Shown here piece by piece: positions 17,765-26,462 of a stretch of DNA of 27,476 nt; position 1 is the stretch's first letter, and each line of letters begins with the position of its first letter. Both the position numbers and the translations under genes were made by a program. The notes under the pieces were generated by a model. It saw only the letters and a list, made by a program, of their open reading frames with translations. It did no database searches and had not been told where the DNA came from. Source of the stretch: Zygnema cylindricum (lineage: Eukaryota; Streptophyta; Zygnematophyceae; Zygnematales; Zygnemataceae); contig JBBHKE010002067.1 in the NCBI GenBank assembly GCA_037447655.1, positions 27,330 to 54,805 on the forward strand, given 5' to 3'.

Positions 17765-19153
17765 ATGGCAGAGTGCACAAAGCTAATCGAGCTTCGGTTA
17801 AAGGATGGTCAGACCAGTGGTACCCCGAGAGGAAAGAAAAAGGCCCTTGTCAAACAGGTACATGAGGCAGAATCCGAGGACGAGGACGATGAGCTCCTTT
17901 TGGATGAGGAGTTGGAGGAAAATAACGAGGTCAAAATTCCACGAAGGCAGAAAGGTGCTTATGGTGGATTGAAAGGTGAAGCAGGCTGGATTATAGATTC
18001 AGGTGCCTCCATGCACATGTGTAAGGATAGGCACCTGTTCACTAAGATAAGAAAGATTCCCACTGTAGAGATAGAGTACGGGGACGGGAGGATAGTCACC
18101 AATACTCTTGTAGGATCGGTAGATCTGAAAGTGTTAGTAGAAGGAAAGACAATTATAATAACATTCTCCGATGTATTGTTTTTTCCGGAGCTAAACAAAA
18201 ACCTCATCTCAACATCCGTATTAGATGATAAGGGTTTTTTTACTAGCATTAGGGAAAGAGTCTTTACTGCTAGTTTTGAGGAGGATGTCTTTTTCATTGT
18301 TGAGAAAGGTAGCCATGGGATAATTAGGCTGACTTTAAGTAATGAAACGAAGAAACTTTATTATGCAAGTGTTTATGATATTTTGATGTGGCATAAGAGG
18401 CTTGGGCATGTGAATCTAGATAAGTTAAGAGAGATTAAAAAGATGGGAGTGGTGGAAGGGATTCAGTTTTGTGAGAGTGATAATAAAAGTGATTGTAGTG
18501 GATGTGCTCAAGGTAAAGCACACAGATTACCCTTTCCTAAGTCAGCCACCTATAAGGGAGAAAAAATTCTAAATCTAGTACACACAGATATTTGGGGACC
18601 GGCTAAAGTGCCCTCACCGGGGGGGAAGAGATTTATGATGACTATAACTGATGATTGGTCTCGGTATTCCCGGGTATATTTTTTGAAAAACAAGTCCGAA
18701 GCTGAGGATTGTTTTAGACAATATAAAGCATGGAGCGAAAAACTCCATGAAACTCCAATCAAGAGAGTAAGGAGTGACAATGGTGGAGAGTATACTTCTA
18801 ACCAGTTTGAGGATTTTCTGAGGGAAGATGGGGTTCAACACCAAAAGACAGTTCCAGAAAATCCGGAACAGAATGGGGTAGCTGAAAGGTTAAATAGAAC
18901 ACTAAGTGATAGTGCTAGAAGTATGTTGTCAGATAAAAAGATAGGAAAAAGGTTTTGGACAGAAGCAATGAATTGTGCTAATTACCTCAAAAATAGAGTT
19001 CATACTTCAACTATAAAAGATCAAACACCTTATGAGACATGGACAGACTGGAAACCAGACATATCTCACTTAAAGGTTTTCGGCAGTCAAGTATTCAGTC
19101 TAGATACAGATCGGTCTAATTGGAAGCTAGATCCTAAAAGAAAACTGGGATAG
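17765..19153 (+). CDS. Protease and integrase portion of A2 pol (462-codon open frame)
   Basis: The longest protein-coding stretch with clear function in the window. An acidic linker leads to GWIIDSGASMHM (protease, catalytic Asp 17996), then the integrase HHCC arm (MWHKRLGHVN and CSGCAQGKAHRLPF) and the complete catalytic triad: Asp in HTDIWGP (18587), Asp in RSDNGGEYTS (18776) and Glu in NGVAERLNRTL (18884). It ends within the integrase C-terminal block at two stops (19154 and 19160) where A1 reads on. The frame has no real start of its own: it is part of a gag-pol polyprotein. Function would need the upstream gag frame, which is broken. Confidence 0.9.
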   Translation: MAECTKLIELRLKDGQTSGTPRGKKKALVKQVHEAESEDEDDELLLDEELEENNEVKIPRRQKGAYGGLKGEAGWIIDSGASMHMCKDRHLFTKIRKIPTVEIEYGDGRIVTNTLVGSVDLKVLVEGKTIIITFSDVLFFPELNKNLISTSVLDDKGFFTSIRERVFTASFEEDVFFIVEKGSHGIIRLTLSNETKKLYYASVYDILMWHKRLGHVNLDKLREIKKMGVVEGIQFCESDNKSDCSGCAQGKAHRLPFPKSATYKGEKILNLVHTDIWGPAKVPSPGGKRFMMTITDDWSRYSRVYFLKNKSEAEDCFRQYKAWSEKLHETPIKRVRSDNGGEYTSNQFEDFLREDGVQHQKTVPENPEQNGVAERLNRTLSDSARSMLSDKKIGKRFWTEAMNCANYLKNRVHTSTIKDQTPYETWTDWKPDISHLKVFGSQVFSLDTDRSNWKLDPKRKLG

Positions 19154-20698
19154 TTATAAGGATATGACGAGGATGTTAAAGGATATAGAGTTTATGATCT
19201 AAAAAGGGAAGATATAATCTTAGTAAAGCATCTAGTAGTTATGGATGAAGGAAAGTCTGTGAATCCCTTCAAATATACAAAATCAGTAAAAATCAGATTT
19301 GAGTCAGAAAATTCTGATGACTTTGAGCTTCCTACCTTTCCAAGTTTTAGAGAAGATGACATTCTTGCTGGTACAAATCAGACCGAAAAGGACCCGGCTG
19401 CGGAAACTCCAGTGACAACTCTACTCGAAGCGGAAGACGTGGTGGAAATTGATTCAGAATCAAGGGATAGGGGAGAAGCCGAGATTGTTCGAAATTATCC
19501 ACGAGAACCATCTATTCCAGCCACAGATTTTGAGGGGGGGAGGAGAAGTAGCAAAAGATTGCAAGAAAAACAAGTTAATAACAAGGTAATAAAACTATCT
19601 CATCAAGAAGAACCTCAGACTTATGGAGAGGGGATGACTTGTCTAAAAAGAAACAGGTGGAAGAGAACCATCAATGAGGAGATGGCCTCAATTATGGCAG
19701 CAGATACTCGGGAGCTGGTGGATTGTCCACCAAACCGAAAACTAATCGGTTGTAAGTGGGTTTTCAAATCAAAACTGAACCCAGATAACACAATCGAGCA
19801 CTACAAGGCCAGATTAGTAGCAAAGGGATTTACACTAAAGGAGGGAATTGACTACGAGGAAACCTTTGCGCCAGTCGTTAGATTTCCGTTCGTCCGCATA
19901 CTTCTCAGTCTTGCAGCAGCAGATGACATGAAAGTGCACCAGATGGACATCAAGACAGCCTTTTTGCAAGTAGAATTGGAAGAGGAGATATTCATGCGAC
20001 ATCCCGAAGGATTTGTGGAGGAAGGAGAGGAGAGTAAAGCATGCCGGTTGATTAAATACCTTAACGGTTTGAAACAGGCGCCTCGACAGTGGAATAAGAA
20101 ACTTGATGAGTTTCTTACCGGTCTAGGATATATCTGGATCAGCTCAGATCACTCAATCTATGTTTTTGAGGATGAAAAAGGTATTATATTTATTGCAATT
20201 TATGTTGATGATTTACTTGTTTTAAGTAAATCAATGAAAAAAATTAGTAAACTGAAAACCGATCTTAAAAGGAGATTTGAAATGAAGGATATGGGAGAAG
20301 CAAAATATATTTTGGGAATTCAAGTAGAAAGAGACCGAGAAAGAAAGATTATAAGATTGACTCAAAAAGGAGCAATAGGGAACATGCTGGAAAAATTTAA
20401 GATGGATAAAGCTAATAGTTGTACAACTCCAATGGAGTTAAAGAAGGGAAGTGAGGGGAGTGACGAAAAAGGAGTCATAGTCTTAGAAGAGAAATTATCT
20501 CGTGAAGAACAGAATTTCATGCAGACTATTCCTTACAGGCAAGTGGTTGGAAGCCTAATCTATTTTATGAATTGTACCTGGTCGGACTTAGCTGCAGCTG
20601 TAGGAGTGCTGAGTAGAAGTCTAAATGCACCCACTAAGAAGGATTGGGAGGCAGCTAAGAGAGTCCTTAGATATTTGATAGGGATTAGGGATTTATAG
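19154..20698 (+). pseudogene. Reverse transcriptase portion of A2 pol (485-codon open frame from 19241)
   Basis: Same frame as 17765-19153, open from 19241. A Glu-rich spacer is followed by [60 protein letters not shown] and the catalytic YVDD at 20201-20212, then the copia RT tail (DMGEAKYILGIQVERDRERK) and the start of RNase H (VGSLIYFMNCTWSDLAAAVG). A TAG at 20696-20698 replaces a Trp codon that A1 keeps. RT motifs appear complete apart from the stops upstream. Confidence 0.9.
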
Positions 20699-21214
20699 CT
20701 GCATTTGGGTGGGGAGAATACTGACATCACTACTTGGAGTGATGCCAGTTATGGTGATGCTCCGATGAGGAGGTGTACTTTTGGATATGTATTATATGTG
20801 GGTGATGGGGCTTGCTTTTGGAGTAGAAAACAACAAAAGGTTATTGCTTAGTCCACCATGGAGGCTGAGTATATGGCCTCTTGCTCTGCTGTAAAAGACA
20901 TGATGTGGGTCAAATCTTTGCTTGGTGAGTTTGGTCACCTTAAGAGTGGTGTGCATATTTTTTTTTGCGATAATCAGGCTCCAATCGTTATTTCTGCCAA
21001 TCCTAAACATCATTTTAAAGCTAAACACATGGACATTAGACTCAGCTTTGTTAGAGAGAAAGTAGAAAACAAAATAATCGGTTTAGAGTACTGACCAGAT
21101 AGTGAGATGGTAGCAGATATGATGACAAAACCTATGCCTTCCCCTAAACTATTTTTATACAGGGAGAAGTTTGGTATGAAATTAAAGATTGATTAGAAAA
21201 TAAAGGGAGTGTAG
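20699..21214 (+). pseudogene. RNase H C-terminal part of A2
   Basis: Same frame. TTWSDASYGDAPMRRCTFGY carries the first catalytic Asp; a TAG lies near 20849, then EAEYMASCSAVK (catalytic Glu), FFCDNQAPIVIS (third Asp) and KAKHMDIRLSFVREKVENK. TGA at 21092 and TAG at 21193 precede the final GV-stop, whose TAG (21212-21214) lies in the 3' LTR. Confidence 0.88.
21197..21209 (+). promoter_or_regulatory. Polypurine tract of A2
   Basis: AAAATAAAGGGAG directly before TGTAGAAATC. Confidence 0.85.
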
Positions 21215-22271
21215 AAATCAATGGTTATTTCATTATTTTCTAGGTCTAAATTAGAATATAGAAAGAAGCCGAGGAAGTCTACCTCTATCTTCTCTCTCCA
21301 ACTCTCAAACTTGTCGCAATCACTAAGATGTTGGAGAGGAAGCTAGAGCCATGGCTACCTGGCCAATCAAGAGGTTTACGGGCAATAAATTATTCTATTT
21401 ACAGGTAGGAAGGTTTTACTAAAAGTTACATGTCGGTGACAGGATTTGATCGTGGCACCTGCCAACCATCAAAGCGCCGGTAGCCAGTAGCCTTAGCCGA
21501 TAAGTTTAGAAGTTCCAATACATACCATTAGGTTTGATTTGTATTTATATGTTACATCGTCGGAAAATTCATTTAACGGCGGATGTTTACGGTTACATAG
21601 AAACCGTTATGTAAACGTACGGATTACAGTATGGAGAAGAAACAAGTACAGCGCATTTTGTTTCTTTTAAGAAACAAATATCGTGCATGTATTTATGACG
21701 ACTCCGATTGAAATCTACATTTAATCAGACGACCGAGAAGAAAGCCGAGATGGGGGAAGAGATTCTCAGCGGTTTATGGTCATTGCCACATTGGATGACA
21801 CGTGGCGAAATTGCGTTGGATCACGATATCTCCGAGGATTACGGCACCAAATCCGGATATGACATGTGTCGACTTTTTGGCCATGTCGTACAATTTCCAT
21901 ACATAAAGTACACCGGCGGCTGTACTTTTATGTACGACAGCTTAATGTGATTGGTGCCGTACACCAGTAGATAGAGTTTGTGAGAGAGATAGGACTTAGA
22001 AAAATTGGTAGATAGGAGCGTCTCTCTCAGAGAGCTTCTGTACAAAAGGTCAACTTTCACCCTCCATAACTTACTACTCAGGGGAGCAAATTCAGAGATT
22101 CTTTTTGCTATCGACCCAAGGGAGTCTTGCTTTCATAGGGGTGAAGTTGGTTAGAGATTTTGTATGCCAGGGTGGCAGTTGTTCTTGCTGAAACACAAAG
22201 GGGTTAAGGTTATCCTAGAGGCTTCTTCGTAGCTGTCCACTTTGAGGACTTTTGGAGGTCTCACAGTTACA
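21210..22271 (+). repeat. 3' LTR of element A2
   Basis: 1062 bp, the same length as the 5' LTR and very similar. G-box at 21799-21804, TATA decayed to CATAAAG, W-box palindrome damaged to GGTCAACTTTCACC (22048-22061), tRNA-like module at 21421-21504 (minus strand, B box 21442-21451, TTTT end). It ends CACAGTTACA. Confidence 0.95.
21421..21504 (-). other. tRNA-like module, antisense inside the A2 3' LTR
   Basis: As in 16011-16094, with a GATCAAATCC B box and a TTTT end on the minus strand. Confidence 0.45.
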
Positions 22272-22276
22272 TGTTA

Positions 22277-23080
22277 GTAAGAGAGCCCAAAGTTACTTAT
22301 AGATGGGGGGCTCACTTATTCGTCTTCTCTCAGATGGAATTCACCAGCCTGTCCCACAGCCGACAGGGGGACTATCACACATCAACCAAATTCATACTTA
22401 CCTTGGACACTATGACACCAAACGGACTTTGAGTTTGGTACAAGCACGGTATTGGTGGTCTGGGATGTAGGCTGATGTGGCAGCTGTGTTGCAAGAATGC
22501 AACACATGTGACTATCAACAAACCTTGTTTTCTAACCAGCAAACCACCTTTCAACCCTTGCCCATTTCAGGGCTCTTCTAGAGATGGTCGTGTAACTGGC
22601 GGTCCTTTCCAATCTCGAAGGGCAAACAGTACACCTGATTATGATCAAAAATTTCAACAAATGGTTGGAAGTTGTGGCCCTCTCGTAGAAAACTGCCAAA
22701 CTCACCACTGCAGCTTTCAAAGAGCATGTGCTTCTCCGATACGCAGCCCCTACAGAAGTACTTACCGACCAAGGAAATGAGTTCCGCGGCGAATTTCAGA
22801 AGATGTTGGAAGAGGCATTAAGCGACCACCGGCGGACAAGTTGGGATCATCCTCAAGCAGACGGTTTGGCAGAGAGAGCTGTACAACTTTTAAGCGTGCT
22901 TTGCGTAAATATTGCTTGGAAAAACAAATTACGGTGTGGGATGAATCATTGGGATATATTGTTATGGATCGCATGTATGTACAGGCAAACCTGGCAAATT
23001 TCAGCCCTTATTATGTGTTGTTTGGTCGAGAACCACTAATAGGAAAGAACGTACAAAAAGCCGCGAGCTTACCTGTACCT
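22277..23080 (+). pseudogene. Ty3/gypsy integrase, zinc-binding and catalytic core
   Basis: Integrase inserts the DNA copy into the genome. The zinc-binding arm is HTYLGH (His at 22393 and 22408) followed by CNTC (Cys at 22498 and 22507), an HHCC finger, with a TAG at 22468. The core follows in other frames: GKQYT at about 22618, KNFNKWLEVVAL, then LTDQGNEF with the second catalytic Asp at 22767, and GLAERAVQ with the catalytic Glu at 22872. The first catalytic Asp falls in a scrambled stretch near 22580-22620 and is not convincingly present. A frameshift at about 22882-22891 moves coding into the frame ending at 23119. Confidence 0.88.
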
Positions 23081-23081
23081 C

Positions 23082-23654
23082 TTGTGTCTGATCTTTCTGT
23101 TTCTGGAAGAACTAACTAACGGAGCGTTGCTATTCGCTAGAAAAATGCACATGGCTTTTGAAAACTTGCAGATTGCTCAACATCGCGACTCCTTACGGTT
23201 TGCAACAACTCGCAGTGGCAGCTACCAGCCACAACAAAAACCCTTCCGGGTGGGGGATTACGTTTATTTGCAACGACAAACGTTTGACACACTGGACACG
23301 GATGTTTCAGCTTATATCTTCAGGATAACAAAAATCGACTCCAATGGATTATTGAGCCTACAAGGGGCGGACACGCAAAATTTGCGGGAGCATTCAAAAA
23401 ATTGTGCCCCTTGCTATCTTCCTGATCTTTCCCACAGCATGGACTTGTGGCGGATGCCGATTACAGAGGCCACTGAGTGTCACCTATGCTAAAGATCTGA
23501 TGGAGAAACAACAATGCACCTCTGTGACTATTGCAATCTGGGATTCTATATGGAGTGTTTGGTTCCACCTCTCCACACTATCCCAGTTAGACAGTGGTTT
23601 TGCCACGGGTGTCGCGACCTACCGGCGATCTTTACCAGCTCCCCCAGAGTCTAA
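23082..23654 (+). pseudogene. Integrase C-terminal SH3-like domain plus C-terminal PHD finger
   Basis: Frame 3. A helical stretch (FARKMHMAFENLQIAQHRD) leads into FRVGDYVYLQR...RITKID..GLLSLQG, the integrase C-terminal SH3-like fold, and a short tail. There is no chromodomain. From 23478 the frame shows a zinc finger of PHD type (C4HC3 pattern): CHLC, then MHLCDYCNLGFYMECLVPPL, then IPVRQWFCHGC. The Cys pairs are at 23478/23487, about 23520/23529, about 23550, and 23601/23610. The position usually held by His in 'GxH..C' is Tyr (GFYMEC). A TAA at 23490 sits directly after the first CxxC; the frame then stays open to the stop at 23652-23654. PHD fingers commonly bind histone H3 tails. Confidence 0.82.
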
Positions 23655-23674
23655 GGAGCTGAGGGGGGGGGGGG

Positions 23675-23920
23675 ATTCCATCCTTACTTTCCTGATCTGG
23701 TTTTGTCTTTTATTTTCTTGCTAAGTCCATGTGTTAATAATAATTTGTTTTTTCTTCGGGAAGATTCATTTATTATTTTTTGCAATATATATGCTTTGTA
23801 CTCTGATTCTGGTCACAAATACTGTACATATGTAATGGTCATTCATTTTTTTGGTGTTTATCGGCGACCCACGGAAGATGTGATGCATGCCATTCACGGT
23901 TGTACTGTCATGCACAATAG
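23675..23920 (+). repeat. Direct repeat copy 1, after the gypsy coding end
   Basis: Begins at ATTCCATCCTTACTT directly after a G12 run (23663-23674), a possible slipped polypurine tract. The segment through TTTATCGGCGACCCACG and CATGCCATTCACGG is repeated at 24800-25045. It may be part of the 3' untranslated region or of the 3' LTR. Confidence 0.8.
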
Positions 23921-24799
23921 TTGTCATGCCGTAAGACGTCAGCGGGTATTGGGATTAAATGGTGTACTAATTGAAGTTTCGGTGACGTGAGAGGTTCATA
24001 TCCGAGAGTACAGGCTCATATCCGAGAGTACAACTACAGATACATACAGGACAAAGGTCAAAATATACTCTTGTACGGCACCGCAAGAACACAATGTGAA
24101 ATCAACGTGGAACTGGACCGCGGTACGGCATCAGACGTCAAGAATTCAAACGGCTACAAACTTGACAGGTGTTTGAAGTCATGAACCCTTGGAGGTTCAT
24201 GCATTATTTTTGCTTAGTTTAGGAAGGGTTTTCATCCTCGAGGTGTAGATGTAAGGCATTCCAAGGTGGCCATGCAGTGGTCGCCTCTAAAAACTGACAG
24301 TGTTTGAATATAGAAACTTGCCTGCTCAAAGATAAATAGGAGTTAGTGTAGCCGTACGGATTAGTGAAAACATATGATAAATGCCATTTGGCAAGATAGG
24401 AACTATTGCAAATTATGTACGGGAATCCAACATTGGGAGGTTATCGTTTTGTGACAAGCATTATTCTCGGGATTTGTCGAACTCTATCGTTAGGGTTTCA
24501 CCTAAATATTTTGTGACAGGCTAGTTTTTGAGTTAAGGTTTTTTTTCTTTTTCAGAACCATAGTTTGATGCTAGTAATTGTTTTTGAGCTTCTCCTTCTC
24601 TTTGTACTAAGACCTTACCTAATCTACCGGCGCAAGCCAACCTGCAAGGTTTCCCTCTAGACTGTCTTTTACGTGCTGTGGTTATTGAATTGCGTTCGTG
24701 GACTTGGTGTTTCTTGCTGTTAGAGCGCTGACTTTGCAGTCTAGCTCCAGTCTTATCTGGCTTTGTGGGAATAGCGGCTATCTCGTCTCTTTTGCGGGA
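23921..24799. other. Probable gypsy 3' non-coding region between direct repeats
   Basis: No protein domain seen. It holds a 20-bp tandem duplication (TCATATCCGAGAGTACA at 23996 and 24016), a perfect 8-bp hairpin CATGAACC/GGTTCATG at 24180-24201, and a T-rich stretch near 24540. It is likely LTR or 3' untranslated sequence of the gypsy element, but no TG...CA boundaries or target duplication could be assigned. Confidence 0.4.
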
Positions 24800-25045
24800 A
24801 TTCCATCCTTACTTACCTAATTTGGCTTTCTCTTTTATTTTCTTGCTAGGTCCATGTGTTTAGAATAATTTGTTTTTCCAGGAAGATTCATTCATTTTTT
24901 CTTATGTTATATATGCTTTGTACTCCGATTGTGGTCACAAATACTGTACATATGTAATGGTCATTCATTTTCTGGTGTTTATCGGCGACCCACGCTGGAT
25001 GTGATGTATGCCATTCACGGTATTACTGTCATGCACGACAAATAG
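24800..25045 (+). repeat. Direct repeat copy 2
   Basis: Second copy of 23675-23920, displaced by 1125 bp. Near-identical blocks include TTTTATTTTCTTGCTA, CACAAATACTGTACATATG and GTGTTTATCGGCGACCCACG. Small indels and substitutions separate the copies. Confidence 0.8.
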
Positions 25046-25372
25046 CATAATTTTTTTATGCTCCGTTGTAGCTTAGGAGATTCTCGAGATCTTTTTTGAT
25101 CCATTTTTTTTTATAATTCGAGATAGAAAGTTAAACTTTATAGTTTATTAGTTCTACTATTTTAAACAATCACAAAGCTTGACTTTATGAAATAATTGAA
25201 TAGCATAATTTCTTCATACTCCTTAGTTTGCGAGATCTTTGAGCAATTTTATGATCTACTTCTTTTTAACGTTTTTTTTTTTTTCTAGACCGACATAACA
25301 TAATGTTCCCATGATTGACTTGAACAAATGCAAATTTCGTCTATTAAACAAACACTTATGGTTAGTTTCGTG

Positions 25373-25374
<2 letters not shown>
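25046..25374. other. AT-rich stretch without recognised feature
   Basis: Very AT-rich with T-runs. A degenerate repeated block (GAATAGCATAATTT-like at about 25043 and 25198, followed by ATGCTCCG or ATACTCC) suggests a further old duplication. No gene seen. Confidence 0.4.
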
Positions 25375-25414
<40 letters not shown>

Positions 25415-26395
25415 ATCTCCTTCTCTTGTATATCCCTCTCTTGTATCTCTCTGTCTTGTATCTCTCTCTCTTGTATCTCTCTGTCTTGTATCTCTCTCTA
25501 TTGTATCTCTCTCTTGTATCTTTTATATCTCTCTCTCTTCTATATCTCTCTCTTATATCTCTCTCTCTTCTATCTCTCTCTCTTATATCTCTCTCTCTCT
25601 TGTATCTCTTTTATCTCTCACTCTTGTATCTCTCGTATCTCTCTCTCTCTCTTTTATCTCTTTTTTTTGTATCTTGCTCTCTTGTATCTCTCCCTCTTAT
25701 ATCTCTTTTTTTTATCTCTCTCTTCTATCTCTCGCTCTTGTATCTCTCTCTCTTGAATCTCTCTCTTTTGTCTCTCCCTCTCATGTATCTCCCTCTCTTA
25801 TATATATCTCTCTCGTATCTCTCTCTCTTGTATCTCTCACTCTCTTGTATCTCTTTGTCTTGTATCTCTGTGTGTATCTCTATGTCTTGTATGTCTCAGT
25901 CTTGTACTTATCTCTCTTGTATCTCCCTCTCTTATATCTCTTTGTTTTGTATCTCTCTCTATTGTATCTCTCTTTTCTATCTCTTGTATCTCCCTCTCTT
26001 CTATCTCTTTCTCTTATATATATCTCTCTCTCTTCTATCTCTTGTATCTCTCTCTCTTGTATCTCTCGCATCTCTCTCTCTCTTTTATCTCTTTCTCTTA
26101 TATCTCGCTCTCTTGTATCTCTCCCTCTTATATCTTTATTTTTTATTTCTCTCTCTTCAATCTCTTGCTCTTGTATCTCTCTCTCTGTTGTTTCTCTCTC
26201 TTTTGTCTCTCCCTTTCATGTATCTCCCTCTCTTATATATATCTCTCTCGTATCTCTCTCTTGTATCTCTCACTCTTTGTATCTCTTTTGTCATCTCTGT
26301 CATATCTCTCTGTCTTGTATGTCAGTCTTGTATCTATCTCTCTTGCATCTCCCCCTTTTGTATCACTCTTCCTCTCGTATCTCCCTCTTGTTGCT
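25375..26395. repeat. CT-rich satellite-like tract with (TC)18 core and degenerate CTCTCTTGTAT units
   Basis: Starts with (TC)18 at 25375-25410, then irregular 10-16-bp units of the type TCTCTCTCTTGTATC. All + strand frames stay open simply because the units lack stops, giving Leu/Ser-rich or Ile/Ser-rich translations that are not proteins. Two blocks (about 25625-25935 and 26057-26360) are copies displaced by 431-435 bp, sharing CATGTATCTCCCTCTCTTAT followed by ATATATC. Confidence 0.92.
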
Positions 26396-26408
26396 CTGCA
26401 ATAATAGA

Positions 26409-26462
26409 GACACTACCAAAAGCTGCAGCAACAGGGACACTACCAGAAGCTGCAGAGTCACC
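26409..26462. repeat. 27-bp tandem repeat, two units
   Basis: GACACTACCAAAAGCTGCAG (26409) and GACACTACCAGAAGCTGCAG (26436), directly after the CT-rich tract. Confidence 0.85.

Larger units (their letters stand above)
15801..22271 (+). mobile_element. Element A2: full-length Ty1/copia retrotransposon with long open pol segments
   Basis: LTRs at 15801-16862 and 21210-22271 bound gag, protease, integrase, RT and RNase H. Flanks are TGTTC (15796-15800) and TGTTA (22272-22276), four of five identical. It is inserted between RNase H and integrase of the gypsy element. Pol is one frame from 17765 to the 3' LTR with only a handful of stops (about 19154, 20696, 20849, 21092, 21193), so it is better kept than A1, but gag has frameshifts. 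A2 LTRs form a subfamily of A (TGTAGAAATCAATGG start). Confidence 0.95.
1..25045 (+). mobile_element. Degenerate Ty3/gypsy-type LTR retrotransposon carrying a DNA methyltransferase and a PHD finger (fragmented by nested insertions)
   Basis: After setting aside the three elements inserted into it, the remaining pieces (1-638, 5814-6921, 14353-15800, 22277 onward) read as one + strand pol-like polyprotein: C5 DNA methyltransferase, linker, RT with YIDD, RNase H, integrase and PHD finger. The RT-RNase H-integrase order is that of Ty3/gypsy. Target-site duplications at each junction confirm that the pieces were once contiguous. The left end, gag, any protease, the 5' LTR and the primer site lie outside the window or were not recognised. 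The right end is uncertain: coding ends at 23654 and the 3' LTR is probably within 23675-25045. Many stops and frameshifts show the copy is dead. Confidence 0.85.

Noticed and set aside
23246-23420. Chromodomain at the integrase end
   Set aside because: The sequence fits the integrase SH3-like fold and lacks the chromodomain aromatic cage pattern; the PHD finger follows instead.
23703-24184. Two short + strand frames after the PHD finger
   Set aside because: No domain, composition like the surrounding non-coding repeats, and the repeated copy near 24800 does not keep the frame.
25880-26071. Arg/Glu-rich minus-strand open frame
   Set aside because: Complement of the same CT repeat, low complexity only.
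25375-26395. CRISPR-like array
   Set aside because: Units are degenerate, of varying length and without unique spacers; this is simple-sequence DNA.
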